Shown here in pieces: positions 7,267-12,765 of a stretch of DNA of 17,951 nucleotides (position 1 is the first letter of the stretch; every line of letters begins with the position of its first letter). The DNA is from an uncultured Collinsella sp. (GTDB taxonomy: Bacteria; Actinomycetota; Coriobacteriia; Coriobacteriales; Coriobacteriaceae). Position numbers and translations under genes: made by a program. Location: positions 1-17,951 of the forward strand of contig CABUQK010000030.1 in the NCBI GenBank assembly GCA_902493615.1, read 5' to 3'. Below the pieces are notes generated by a model, which was not told the DNA's origin, ran no database searches, and saw only the letters and a list, made by a program, of their open reading frames with translations.

Positions 7267-7340
7267 TGGGATGTCGTCTAATGGCAGGACAGCGGATTCT
7301 GGTTCCGTCAATGGGGGTTCGACTCCCTCCATCCCAGCCA
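7267..7340 (+). tRNA. tRNA-Gln (anticodon CTG)
   Basis: Full cloverleaf: acceptor TGGGATG (7267-7273) pairs with CATCCCA (7330-7336), including the U1-A72 pair typical of bacterial tRNA-Gln. The anticodon stem is 7292-7296 with 7304-7308, and the anticodon CTG is at 7299-7301. The T arm is 7313-7329 with TTCGACT in the loop. The discriminator is G7337, and CCA is encoded at 7338-7340. It reads CAG codons. Confidence 0.95.
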
Positions 7341-7357
7341 TTGCATTTGCTACATAT

Positions 7358-7434
7358 GGCCCGTTCGTCTAGCGGTTTAGGACGCCGCCCTCTCAAGGCG
7401 GAGATCACCAGTTCGAATCTGGTACGGGCTACCA
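7358..7434 (+). tRNA. tRNA-Glu (anticodon CTC)
   Basis: Acceptor GGCCCGT (7358-7364) pairs with ACGGGCT (7424-7430) with one G-T pair. The anticodon stem CCGCC/GGCGG (7385-7389, 7397-7401) holds anticodon CTC at 7392-7394. The T loop is TTCGAAT, and CCA is encoded at 7432-7434. It reads GAG codons. It lies 17 nt after tRNA-Gln and is surely co-transcribed. Confidence 0.95.
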
Positions 7435-7444
7435 AAATTGAACG

Positions 7445-7472
7445 CCCGGGCCTCGTAAGAGACCCGGGTTTT
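7445..7472 (+). terminator. Rho-independent terminator of the tRNA unit
   Basis: CCCGGG at 7445-7450 pairs with CCCGGG at 7463-7468. Past one mismatch, CTC pairs with GAG around a GTAA loop. Four T residues follow at 7469-7472. Confidence 0.9.
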
Positions 7473-7529
7473 GTGTATTGACCGATGTTTAAGGCGCGTT
7501 GAGCCTGCCGCCTGGACCGAGGAGTTGTC

Positions 7530-8447
7530 ATGGACCTGCCCATCAGCTTGCAAGACATCACGTATGCCGAGAACTATCTGGCGCAGGGCGACCTGGCTAC
7601 GGCGACGCCGCTGCTGGAGCGTCTGGTGGAGCTCGCCGAGGAGTATATCGACGCTGAGTGCAAGACGGAGGAGAAGCGCCAATACTTTAGCTTCGATAGC
7701 AAGTTTGAGCGCTTGGCCTATCGCCGCGTGGAGAAGGATCCGCGCGAGCTCGTGCAGGTCGAGGTGCCGTTTGACCGCCTGTACTCTGACATGGCGTTTG
7801 CCTACATTCGCCAGCAGGATTATGTGAGCGCTCGTAATGCCCTGATGCAGGCTGTGCGTTGGGACCCCATGAACTGCAACTATCGCTTGGATTTGGCCGA
7901 GCTGTTCCGCGCACTCGAGGACAAGCAGGAATGGGCATCGCTCTCGTTCTCGGTGCTGGAGCGTGCAAGCGATGGCAAGTGCGCCGCCCGCGCTTACGCC
8001 AATCTAGGTCAGTACTTCTTGGAGCCCGAGACCGAGAACATTTCGGCTGCCGTGGGCTGCGCGCGTCTGGCGCTGCGCCTGGCGCCCAACGATGCGCATA
8101 CGACGCGCCTGCTCAACAAGATCCATACCACCTATCCGGATGCCGCTGATGAGAGCGACGACCACGTGATGGGTGAATTGGCCCTGCAAGGCGTGCCGAC
8201 CTCGCCTTCGGCCGAGATTGCCATCTGCCTGATTATGTGCGCGACCGATGCTGCAAGCGACGGCGACAAGCAGGAGGCGACGCGCCTGACGGTACGTGCT
8301 CGCGACTTGGTGGGCGAGGAGGCCTGCGCGGCGATTATCAAACTGGTGCGCGAGAGCGATGCTGAGCTCAATGCCGAGCGCAAGGCAAAGCGCGAGACTG
8401 CGGGCTCAAACGCCGATGGAGCCAAGGAGGCCGGCGATGCCCAGTAA
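7530..8447 (+). CDS. TPR-like repeat protein upstream of smpB
   Basis: A soluble, acidic protein of 305 residues with helical repeats that look like tetratricopeptide repeats: about 84-117 (DMAFAYIRQQDYVSARNALMQ), 118-150, and 154-190 (AYANLGQYFLEPE...ALRLAPND). Such repeats normally bind other proteins; no catalytic motif is seen. The C-terminal 30 residues are highly charged. GAGGAG at 7519-7524 lies 5 nt before ATG 7530. The gene overlaps smpB by 11 nt and carries the smpB ribosome binding site, so the two are co-transcribed and probably coupled. That hints at a link to translation quality control, but the function is unknown. No clear promoter was found in the 57 nt after the tRNA terminator. 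Confidence 0.85.
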   Translation: MDLPISLQDITYAENYLAQGDLATATPLLERLVELAEEYIDAECKTEEKRQYFSFDSKFERLAYRRVEKDPRELVQVEVPFDRLYSDMAFAYIRQQDYVSARNALMQAVRWDPMNCNYRLDLAELFRALEDKQEWASLSFSVLERASDGKCAARAYANLGQYFLEPETENISAAVGCARLALRLAPNDAHTTRLLNKIHTTYPDAADESDDHVMGELALQGVPTSPSAEIAICLIMCATDAASDGDKQEATRLTVRARDLVGEEACAAIIKLVRESDAELNAERKAKRETAGSNADGAKEAGDAQ

Positions 8448-8907
8448 GCGCGAGCGCAAACTCATTTCCAAGAATCGCTCGGCACATCACGAGTACTTTA
8501 TCGATGAGACGTTCGAATGCGGTATTGAACTGAGTGGCACCGAGGTCAAGTCGATTCGCGAGCGCGCCTGCCAGATCACCGATACCTTCGCGCTGATCCG
8601 CGGCGGGGAGTGCTGGCTCGTCGGCCTGCATATCCACCCTTATAGCCATGGTGGCGTGTGGAATCGCGATCCCGACCGTCGGCGTCGTCTGCTGCTGCAC
8701 CGCAAGGAGATCGACTTTCTTGACGGCAAACTTCGCAACCGTGGTTATGCGCTGGTTCCGTTGGAGCTCTACTTTAATACCGACGGCCGCGTAAAGCTGC
8801 TGCTGGGTCTGGGTCGCGGCAAGAAGCTCTACGACAAGCGCGAGGACATGGCCAAGCGTGATGTCCAACGCGAGATCGACCGCGCCCTTAAGGAACGCAA
8901 CCGCTAG
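8437..8907 (+). CDS. smpB: SsrA-binding protein SmpB
   Basis: A 156-residue RNA-binding protein that delivers tmRNA to stalled ribosomes in trans-translation. Family landmarks are all present: GIELSGTEVKSIR (about 29-41), HIHPYSHGG near residue 67, RRRLLLHRKEI (about 83-93), ALVPLELYF, and the C-terminal GRGKKLYDKRED followed by a basic tail (DVQREIDRALKERNR) that enters the mRNA channel. The length matches the family. ATG 8437 has AAGGAGG at 8424-8430. The gene overlaps the TPR-like gene by 11 nt. The tmRNA gene ssrA often lies near smpB, but none is seen in this window. Confidence 0.97.
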   Translation: MPSKRERKLISKNRSAHHEYFIDETFECGIELSGTEVKSIRERACQITDTFALIRGGECWLVGLHIHPYSHGGVWNRDPDRRRRLLLHRKEIDFLDGKLRNRGYALVPLELYFNTDGRVKLLLGLGRGKKLYDKREDMAKRDVQREIDRALKERNR

Positions 8908-8919
8908 GCACTCTGTATA

Positions 8920-8986
8920 AGTTGCGGTGGAATACGGACTGTTTTGCCTGTTTGAGGGGCTATTCAGTCCCTATTTCACCGCAACT
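8920..8986 (+). repeat. Palindromic repeat, family B (22-bp stem)
   Basis: Arms at 8920-8941 and 8965-8986 pair over 22 positions, with one C-C mismatch and one G-T pair; the outer part is AGTTGCGGTG with CACCGCAACT. The loop is 23 nt. It starts 13 nt after the smpB stop and has no T tract. The separate terminator at 9029 suggests this is an inserted repetitive element, not the operon terminator. Confidence 0.75.
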
Positions 8987-9028
8987 GCGGGCGTCTCATC
9001 TTTCTTACTGTTCTGACACATATGTCTC

Positions 9029-9062
9029 AAAGGCGGCGTCCGTTATGGGCGTCGCCTTTTTT
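9029..9062 (+). terminator. Rho-independent terminator after smpB
   Basis: AAAGGCG at 9029-9035 pairs with CGCCTTT, extended inward by six more pairs (two G-T) to a 13-bp stem, and ends in six T residues at 9057-9062. It closes the TPR-smpB unit. Confidence 0.9.
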
Positions 9063-9113
9063 GTGGGTACATACATCCATGAGGTTCAATCCTGGGTTAG
9101 GGGAGTGATCGTT

Positions 9114-9617
9114 ATGGACAAAACTGCGTTCTTTACGATGCCGAGCGGTCTGTATGTGGTGAGTGCCGCGGCCGACGGGCTGCGTGCCGGCTGCGTTATC
9201 AACACAGCGGTGCAGGTGACATCCGCCCCGGCGCGCATCTCGGTTGCCGTGAACAAGGAAAATGTCACGTCCGGCGTAATCGCATCGGCTAAGGCTTTTG
9301 CGCTGACCGTGATTGACCAGACCGCCGACATGCTCTATATCGGCAACTTTGGCTTCCGCACCAGCAGCGATTACGACAAGTTTGCCAAGTACGAGACCCA
9401 CGAGACCGCGCTGGGCATGCCCTATGTGCCCGAGCACGCGGCGGCGCTGTTTAGCTGCCGTCTGATTGATGCCGTGGATGTGGGCACGCACCTGCTCTTT
9501 ATCGGTGAGGTCGAAGATGCCGAGCGTCTGAGCGGCGAGGCCCCGCTGACCTATGACTACTACCACAAGGTGTTAAAGGGCAAGACGCCGCCCAAGGCTT
9601 CGTCGTATCAAGGCTAG
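9114..9617 (+). CDS. Flavin reductase-like protein (Hrb-type)
   Basis: A 167-residue FMN-binding split-barrel protein that likely moves electrons from NAD(P)H or another donor through FMN. The N-terminus FFTMPSGLYVVSA, the central NTAVQVTSAPARISVAVNK and the segment NFGFRTSSDYDKFAKY are typical of this family. The end, YYHKVLKGKTPPKASSY, is the sequence that in high-molecular-weight rubredoxin (Hrb) links the flavin reductase domain to rubredoxin. Here the protein stops at that point, and a separate rubredoxin gene follows 88 nt later. ATG 9114 has GGGGAG at 9100-9105. The likely role is electron delivery to rubredoxin and then to an oxygen- or NO-reducing flavodiiron protein, inferred from Hrb systems; no flavodiiron gene is in the window. 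Confidence 0.85.
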   Translation: MDKTAFFTMPSGLYVVSAAADGLRAGCVINTAVQVTSAPARISVAVNKENVTSGVIASAKAFALTVIDQTADMLYIGNFGFRTSSDYDKFAKYETHETALGMPYVPEHAAALFSCRLIDAVDVGTHLLFIGEVEDAERLSGEAPLTYDYYHKVLKGKTPPKASSYQG

Positions 9618-9631
9618 AAATGTTCTAAAAA

Positions 9632-9674
9632 TACTTGCATTATATTATTGAGAATATAAACTAATAAGCAAGTA
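9632..9674 (+). promoter_or_regulatory. Rubredoxin promoter with overlapping palindromes
   Basis: An AT-rich island contains TTGCAT (9635-9640) and TAAACT (9657-9662), 16 nt apart, a plausible promoter. Two palindromes cover it: TTATATT (9640-9646) with AATATAA (9653-9659), 6 nt apart, and TACTTGC (9632-9638) with GCAAGTA (9668-9674). The inner one loosely resembles Fur/PerR-type operators, but its spacer is longer than theirs. Confidence 0.55.
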
Positions 9675-9705
9675 CACCAGCAGTCACGTTCGAGAGGAGA
9701 ACATC

Positions 9706-9849
9706 ATGGCTGAGGAGAAGAAGACGTATAAGTTCGTGTGCACCGTTTGCGGTTACGAGGTTGAGGTCGATACGCCCGAGCTGCCCGAGGACTACGTGTG
9801 CCCGGTGTGCGGCGTCGGCCCCGATCAGTTTGAGCTTGTCGAGGAGTAG
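9706..9849 (+). CDS. Rubredoxin (short form)
   Basis: A small iron-only electron carrier of 47 residues. Four cysteines in two CxxC motifs bind iron: C12-C15 (CTVCGY) and C32-C35 (CPVCGVGPDQFE). Classical rubredoxins are about 52-54 residues, with a longer stretch between the two motifs; here that loop has only 16 residues, as in the short rubredoxins and rubredoxin domains of flavoprotein systems. ATG 9706 follows GAGAGGAG at 9691-9698. It has its own AT-rich promoter and a strong terminator, so it can be expressed apart from the flavin reductase upstream, its likely electron donor. Confidence 0.95.
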   Translation: MAEEKKTYKFVCTVCGYEVEVDTPELPEDYVCPVCGVGPDQFELVEE

Positions 9850-9888
9850 CTCGCAGGCACACGGCGAAAGCCGAACATAGCTCTGTCC

Positions 9889-9925
9889 AAGGGCCCCGGT
9901 CGGTCATCCCGGCCGGGGCCCTTTT
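9889..9925 (+). terminator. Rho-independent terminator after rubredoxin
   Basis: AAGGGCCCCGG at 9889-9899 pairs with CCGGGGCCCTT, extended inward to a 15-bp stem, followed by TTTTC. Between it and the repeat array, 9926-9990 holds only a small bulged hairpin (9940-9965) and no gene. Confidence 0.92.
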
Positions 9926-9993
9926 CTTCCGTCCCCAAGGGATCACGGCTGCTGTTAGCCGATCCTGTCTGTCGTGAGTCCGGTCGACCGTTT

Positions 9994-10050
9994 GTCTCAA
10001 TCTGTAACATCTGGCGGCTCAAAACGGGTCTATCTGTTACAGATCGAGAC
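9994..10050 (+). repeat. Family C unit 1
   Basis: Arms 9994-10009 and 10035-10050 pair over 16 positions with one A-C mismatch (9999 with 10045). Flanking TTT and AAA extend the stem to 19. This is the only unit with a mismatch in the core arm. Confidence 0.88.
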
Positions 10051-10072
10051 AAAAGGTTGGAGCTGAAGAAAT

Positions 10073-10129
10073 GTCTCGATCTGTAACATCTAGAAGCGGA
10101 AATCGGGTCCACTTGTTACAGATCGAGAC
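10073..10129 (+). repeat. Family C unit 2
   Basis: Arms GTCTCGATCTGTAACA (10073-10088) and 10114-10129 pair perfectly over 16 bp. Position 6 of the stem is G-C. Confidence 0.88.
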
Positions 10130-10152
10130 AAACCAAAACCATCATTCTCAAA

Positions 10153-10209
10153 ATCTCAATCTGTAACATCTGACGGTAAAAACGGGGTCTACGTGTTACA
10201 GATTGAGAC
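10153..10209 (+). repeat. Family C unit 3
   Basis: Arms 10154-10168 and 10194-10208 pair perfectly over 15 bp. Position 6 of the stem is A-T, a compensated change relative to units 2 and 4. Confidence 0.88.
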
Positions 10210-10232
10210 AAACGGAGCTGTCCCTCGGAATG

Positions 10233-10289
10233 ATCTCGATCTGTAACATCTAGACATCAAAAGCGGGTCTAGATGTTACAGATCGAGAC
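10233..10289 (+). repeat. Family C unit 4
   Basis: The most complete copy: 10234-10255 and 10267-10288 pair perfectly over 22 bp around an 11-nt loop. It is the unit nearest the mntH stop and lies in the mntH 3' untranslated region on the minus strand. Confidence 0.88.
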
Positions 10290-10316
10290 GTTTGTCTAGG
10301 TGGACCCCCCGTTCCA

Positions 10317-11573
10317 TTACATCCCGGTCAACAGCACGACGTCGAGCGCCGTTACGACGACACCGATCCCTACGAGCAACGCGTTGAGCGGGCGCGAGTT
10401 GGCGTATTTGCCCATGACGCGGGGCGAACTGGTGAGTCGTATGAGCACAAAGACCGTAATCGGCAGCTGAAGTGACAGCAGTGCCTGACTCCAGATGAGA
10501 CCTTCAAAAGGATTCGGGACGACCAAGCACGCCGCCGCTGCGCCGACGAAGCATACCGCCACCCCGATCGAGGAATGTCGGTCGTGGATGTCGTATTCCT
10601 CGTCGAACATGCCCGCAGTGATGGTTCCCGCCGCCATGCCCGCCGTCACGCTACTCGAGAGACCCGCGAACAGCAGCGCCACGGCAAAGATGGTCGAGCT
10701 CGCCGGACCCAAGATGGGGGAGAGCGTGGCCGCTGCGACGGCGAGGTCGTCTACGACCATGCCGTGCGCAAAGAAGGTCGTTGCGGCCAGGATGACCATG
10801 GCCGAGTTGATTGCCCAGCCCACGCCCATCGAAAAGAGCGTGTCGAAGAGCTCGTAGCGCAGACGTTCCTCGATAACCTGTTCGCCTTGGCCTTCGAAGT
10901 GCATGGATTGGATGACCTCGGAGTGCAGGAAGAGGTTGTGGGGCATAACGACCGCTCCCAGGACACTTACGATAATCGCGGCCGAGCCGGTGGGCATACT
11001 GGGTGTGATCCAGCTTGTGGCGGCTTGCGGCCAGTCGACGTTGACTAGTGCAAGCTCGGCCAAAAACGAGAGTCCTACCACGCCCACGAAGGCGATAATC
11101 CAGCGCTCGGCGCGTTTGTAGGAGCTCGTCATGAGCATCGCCATCGATGCCGCCGCCACGATGACGCAGCCGGCGCGTACGGGCAGCCCAAAGAGCATCT
11201 GGAGTGCGATTGCGCCGCCCAAGACCTCTGCCATGGCGGTGGCGATCGTGGCGAGATAGGCGCTGCCGAGTATCGCACGCCCGACGAGGCGGGGGAGGTA
11301 ACGTGTCGTGGCCTCGGCAAGACAGGCGCCCGTGGCGATGCCCAGGTGCGCCGCGTTGTGCTGCAAGACGATCAGCATAATCGTGGACAGCGTGACCACC
11401 CACAGCAGTGCGTAGCCAAACTGCGAGCCCGCGGCCATGTTGGAGGCCCAGTTGCCCGGATCGATAAAGCCGACGGTCACGAGCAGCCCGGGGCCGATAT
11501 GCCGTGCGACGTCTAGGCCTCCGTGACCACCGGTGCGCCGGGAGCCAAAGTGTTGTTTGAGATGGTTGAGCAT
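10317..11573 (-). CDS. mntH: NRAMP-family divalent metal transporter (MntH-like)
   Basis: Multi-spanning membrane protein of 418 residues that would import Mn2+ (or Fe2+) with protons. The two metal-site motifs are intact: DPGN at 38-41 in the first helix (GFIDPGNWAS) and MPHN at 210-213 in the sixth (GAVVMPHNLFLHS). The methionine of the second motif is what favours soft transition metals in studied NRAMPs. About eleven hydrophobic helices can be followed. The start at 11573 is chosen because AGGA lies 7 nt upstream; an in-frame ATG at 11609 has no ribosome binding site. It lies 75 nt downstream of gpmA on the same strand with no terminator between, so it is probably on the gpmA transcript. 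No MntR-type operator was seen next to it. The 3' end faces the family C array. Confidence 0.92.
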   Translation of the reverse strand: MLNHLKQHFGSRRTGGHGGLDVARHIGPGLLVTVGFIDPGNWASNMAAGSQFGYALLWVVTLSTIMLIVLQHNAAHLGIATGACLAEATTRYLPRLVGRAILGSAYLATIATAMAEVLGGAIALQMLFGLPVRAGCVIVAAASMAMLMTSSYKRAERWIIAFVGVVGLSFLAELALVNVDWPQAATSWITPSMPTGSAAIIVSVLGAVVMPHNLFLHSEVIQSMHFEGQGEQVIEERLRYELFDTLFSMGVGWAINSAMVILAATTFFAHGMVVDDLAVAAATLSPILGPASSTIFAVALLFAGLSSSVTAGMAAGTITAGMFDEEYDIHDRHSSIGVAVCFVGAAAACLVVPNPFEGLIWSQALLSLQLPITVFVLIRLTSSPRVMGKYANSRPLNALLVGIGVVVTALDVVLLTGM

Positions 11574-11648
11574 GGTGCGTTCCTGTGCATGGGCGGCGTG
11601 ACGTCGCATCTGGGTCGTGCGGCGCCACGCGTCGGATTTGGGTTGGGG

Positions 11649-12422
11649 CTACTTGTGCGCTTTGCCCTGGTTGGCCACGGCGTCGATCTTGGCGGCGATG
11701 GTCGCCGGGTCGCCGATGTAGCGCTTGTCGAGGACATTGAAATCGGTATCGAAGGTGTAGACGAGCGGCACGCCGGTGGGGATGTTGACCTTGAGGATCT
11801 CCTCGGGCGTGAGGTGCTCGAGCTTCATGACGAGTGAGCGCAGGGAGTTGCCGTGTGCGGCGATGAGTACGCGCTTGCCGGCGAGCATCTGGGGGCGAAT
11901 CTCGTCTTCGAAATAGGGCCAGGCACGGGCGATTGTGTCCTTGAGGCACTCGGTATAGGGCAGCTGATCGGGTGCGACATCACGGTATTGCTCCTGGGTG
12001 TGGGGATCGCGCGCGTCGCCCGGCTCGAGCGCCGGCGGACAGACATCGAAGGAACGGCGCCAGATAAGCACCTGTTCGTCGCCGTGCTCTGCCGCGGCAT
12101 CGGCCTTGTTGAGACCCTGCAACGCGCCGTAGTGGCGCTCGTTGAGCTTCCAGGATTTGATGACGGGCAGCCACTCGCGATCCATTTGGCCGAGCACGAT
12201 GTTGAGGGTGTGGATTGCGCGCTTGAGGCGCGAGGTGTAGCAGATGTCAAAGTCGAAACCCGCTTCTTTGAGGGCACGGCCGCCTGCTGCCGCCTCTTCG
12301 CGGCCCGTGTCGGTGAGCTCAACATCGGTCCAGCCGGTGAACAGGTTGAGCTTGTTCCACTCGGACTCTCCGTGACGGATAAGGACGAGTTGCATCGTCT
12401 GTTGGTCTGTCTGGTGCGCCAT
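11649..12422 (-). CDS. gpmA: 2,3-bisphosphoglycerate-dependent phosphoglycerate mutase
   Basis: Glycolytic enzyme that interconverts 3- and 2-phosphoglycerate in the cytoplasm; 257 residues, about the family's usual length. The histidine phosphatase motif LIRHGESEWN holds the phosphorylated H17, and AAHGNSLR carries the second histidine, H190. The phosphoglycerate-mutase-specific segments LNLFTGWTDVELTDTG, TSRLKRAIHT and LNERHYGALQGLNK are all present, which separates it from other RHG phosphatases. The start at 12422 is supported by AAGGAGG at 12428-12434; the first nine residues are extra relative to many homologues, and an internal ATG (residue 10) is the alternative. Probably transcribed together with mntH. 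Confidence 0.96.
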   Translation of the reverse strand: MAHQTDQQTMQLVLIRHGESEWNKLNLFTGWTDVELTDTGREEAAAGGRALKEAGFDFDICYTSRLKRAIHTLNIVLGQMDREWLPVIKSWKLNERHYGALQGLNKADAAAEHGDEQVLIWRRSFDVCPPALEPGDARDPHTQEQYRDVAPDQLPYTECLKDTIARAWPYFEDEIRPQMLAGKRVLIAAHGNSLRSLVMKLEHLTPEEILKVNIPTGVPLVYTFDTDFNVLDKRYIGDPATIAAKIDAVANQGKAHK

Positions 12423-12474
12423 AGGGGCCTCCTTGATCTGGCACGGTGTGCGTGCCGTTTGTTTGACGTCGCAA

Positions 12475-12503
12475 AGGATACCCGTTTTAGGCCAAAAAGT
12501 TAA
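12475..12503 (-). promoter_or_regulatory. Candidate gpmA promoter
   Basis: On the minus strand, TTAACT (12498-12503) and TATCCT (12475-12480) are 17 nt apart, each matching 4 of 6 consensus bases. A short perfect hairpin (GGCACG at 12440-12445, CGTGCC at 12451-12456) lies in the leader before the ribosome binding site. Confidence 0.45.
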
Positions 12504-12550
12504 CCAAGACTAACAAAATATTGGTCCAGCGGGGATGGGTTGGTGCATTG

Positions 12551-12658
12551 GGGACATGCTGTTCTGCTCCAAAAGGTGTACGTCAGCCTCCAAAGATGTC
12601 GTTTTTTGACATGTTTGGAGGCTGATGTACGCGTTTGATGGCAAGACGTAGATGTCCC
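12551..12658. repeat. 108-nt nested palindrome (family D)
   Basis: The core is a 17-bp stem (12578-12594 with 12614-12630, one G-T pair; inner part CAGCCTCCAAA with TTTGGAGGCTG), continued after one mismatch by 5 bp (12596-12600 with 12608-12612) around a GTTTTTT loop. GGGACAT at 12551-12557 and ATGTCCC at 12652-12658 form almost concentric terminal inverted repeats, and the 20-21 nt between terminal and core arms pair imperfectly. This fits a small palindromic or MITE-like element. It lies between the divergent gpmA and gltB genes. Confidence 0.7.
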
Positions 12659-12664
12659 GCGCGC

Positions 12665-12723
12665 GTTACGCGATTGTTTCGAAACGGGCGGGAAACACAA
12701 CGGGCCGGCGATGCTCCTACTAT
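12665..12723 (+). promoter_or_regulatory. GlnR-like boxes and weak gltB promoter
   Basis: GTTAC (12665-12669), GTTTC (12676-12680), GAAAC (12681-12685) and GAAAC (12692-12696) form two pairs, each with a 6-nt gap, the 11-nt phasing of actinobacterial GlnR a/b boxes. The middle forms the perfect palindrome GTTTCGAAAC. A TACTAT hexamer at 12718-12723 could be the -10; the matching -35 (ACACAA, 12695-12700) is poor and overlaps the last box, as expected for an activator-dependent promoter. GlnR binding is an inference from spacing only. Confidence 0.4.
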
Positions 12724-12765
12724 GCCTATTCAACTGACTGTCAAAATATCTAGGGGAGGATCGCG

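Larger units (their letters stand above)
9991..10289. repeat. Array of four 57-nt palindromic units (family C)
   Basis: Four units at 9994-10050, 10073-10129, 10153-10209 and 10233-10289, each exactly 57 nt, with start-to-start distances of 79, 80 and 80 nt and spacers of 22, 23 and 23 nt. Every unit begins with TCTCRATCTGTAACATCT and ends with TGTTACAGATYGAGAC, so each folds into a hairpin. The centres differ but keep GGGTC before the right arm. The first three units are followed by AAA, and GTTTGTCT flanks both ends of the array. It lies between the convergent rubredoxin and mntH genes, 27 nt from the mntH stop. It resembles a REP/BIME-type array. It is not a CRISPR. Confidence 0.9.

Noticed and set aside
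8908..9028. tmRNA (ssrA) gene after smpB
   Set aside because: The space is too short, and neither a tRNA-Ala-like acceptor with CCA nor a tag reading frame is present; it holds a palindromic repeat.
8922..9113. 64-codon N-terminal extension of the flavin reductase
   Set aside because: It would run through the family B palindrome and the smpB terminator, and the ribosome binding site and family start are at 9114.
9991..10289. CRISPR array
   Set aside because: The regular period invites it, but the repeated unit is a 57-nt palindrome with a variable centre, the spacers are only 22-23 nt and share a leading AAA, and no cas gene is present.
11574..11609. Upstream ATG at 11609 for mntH
   Set aside because: No ribosome binding site precedes it, while AGGA stands at the proper distance before the start at 11573.
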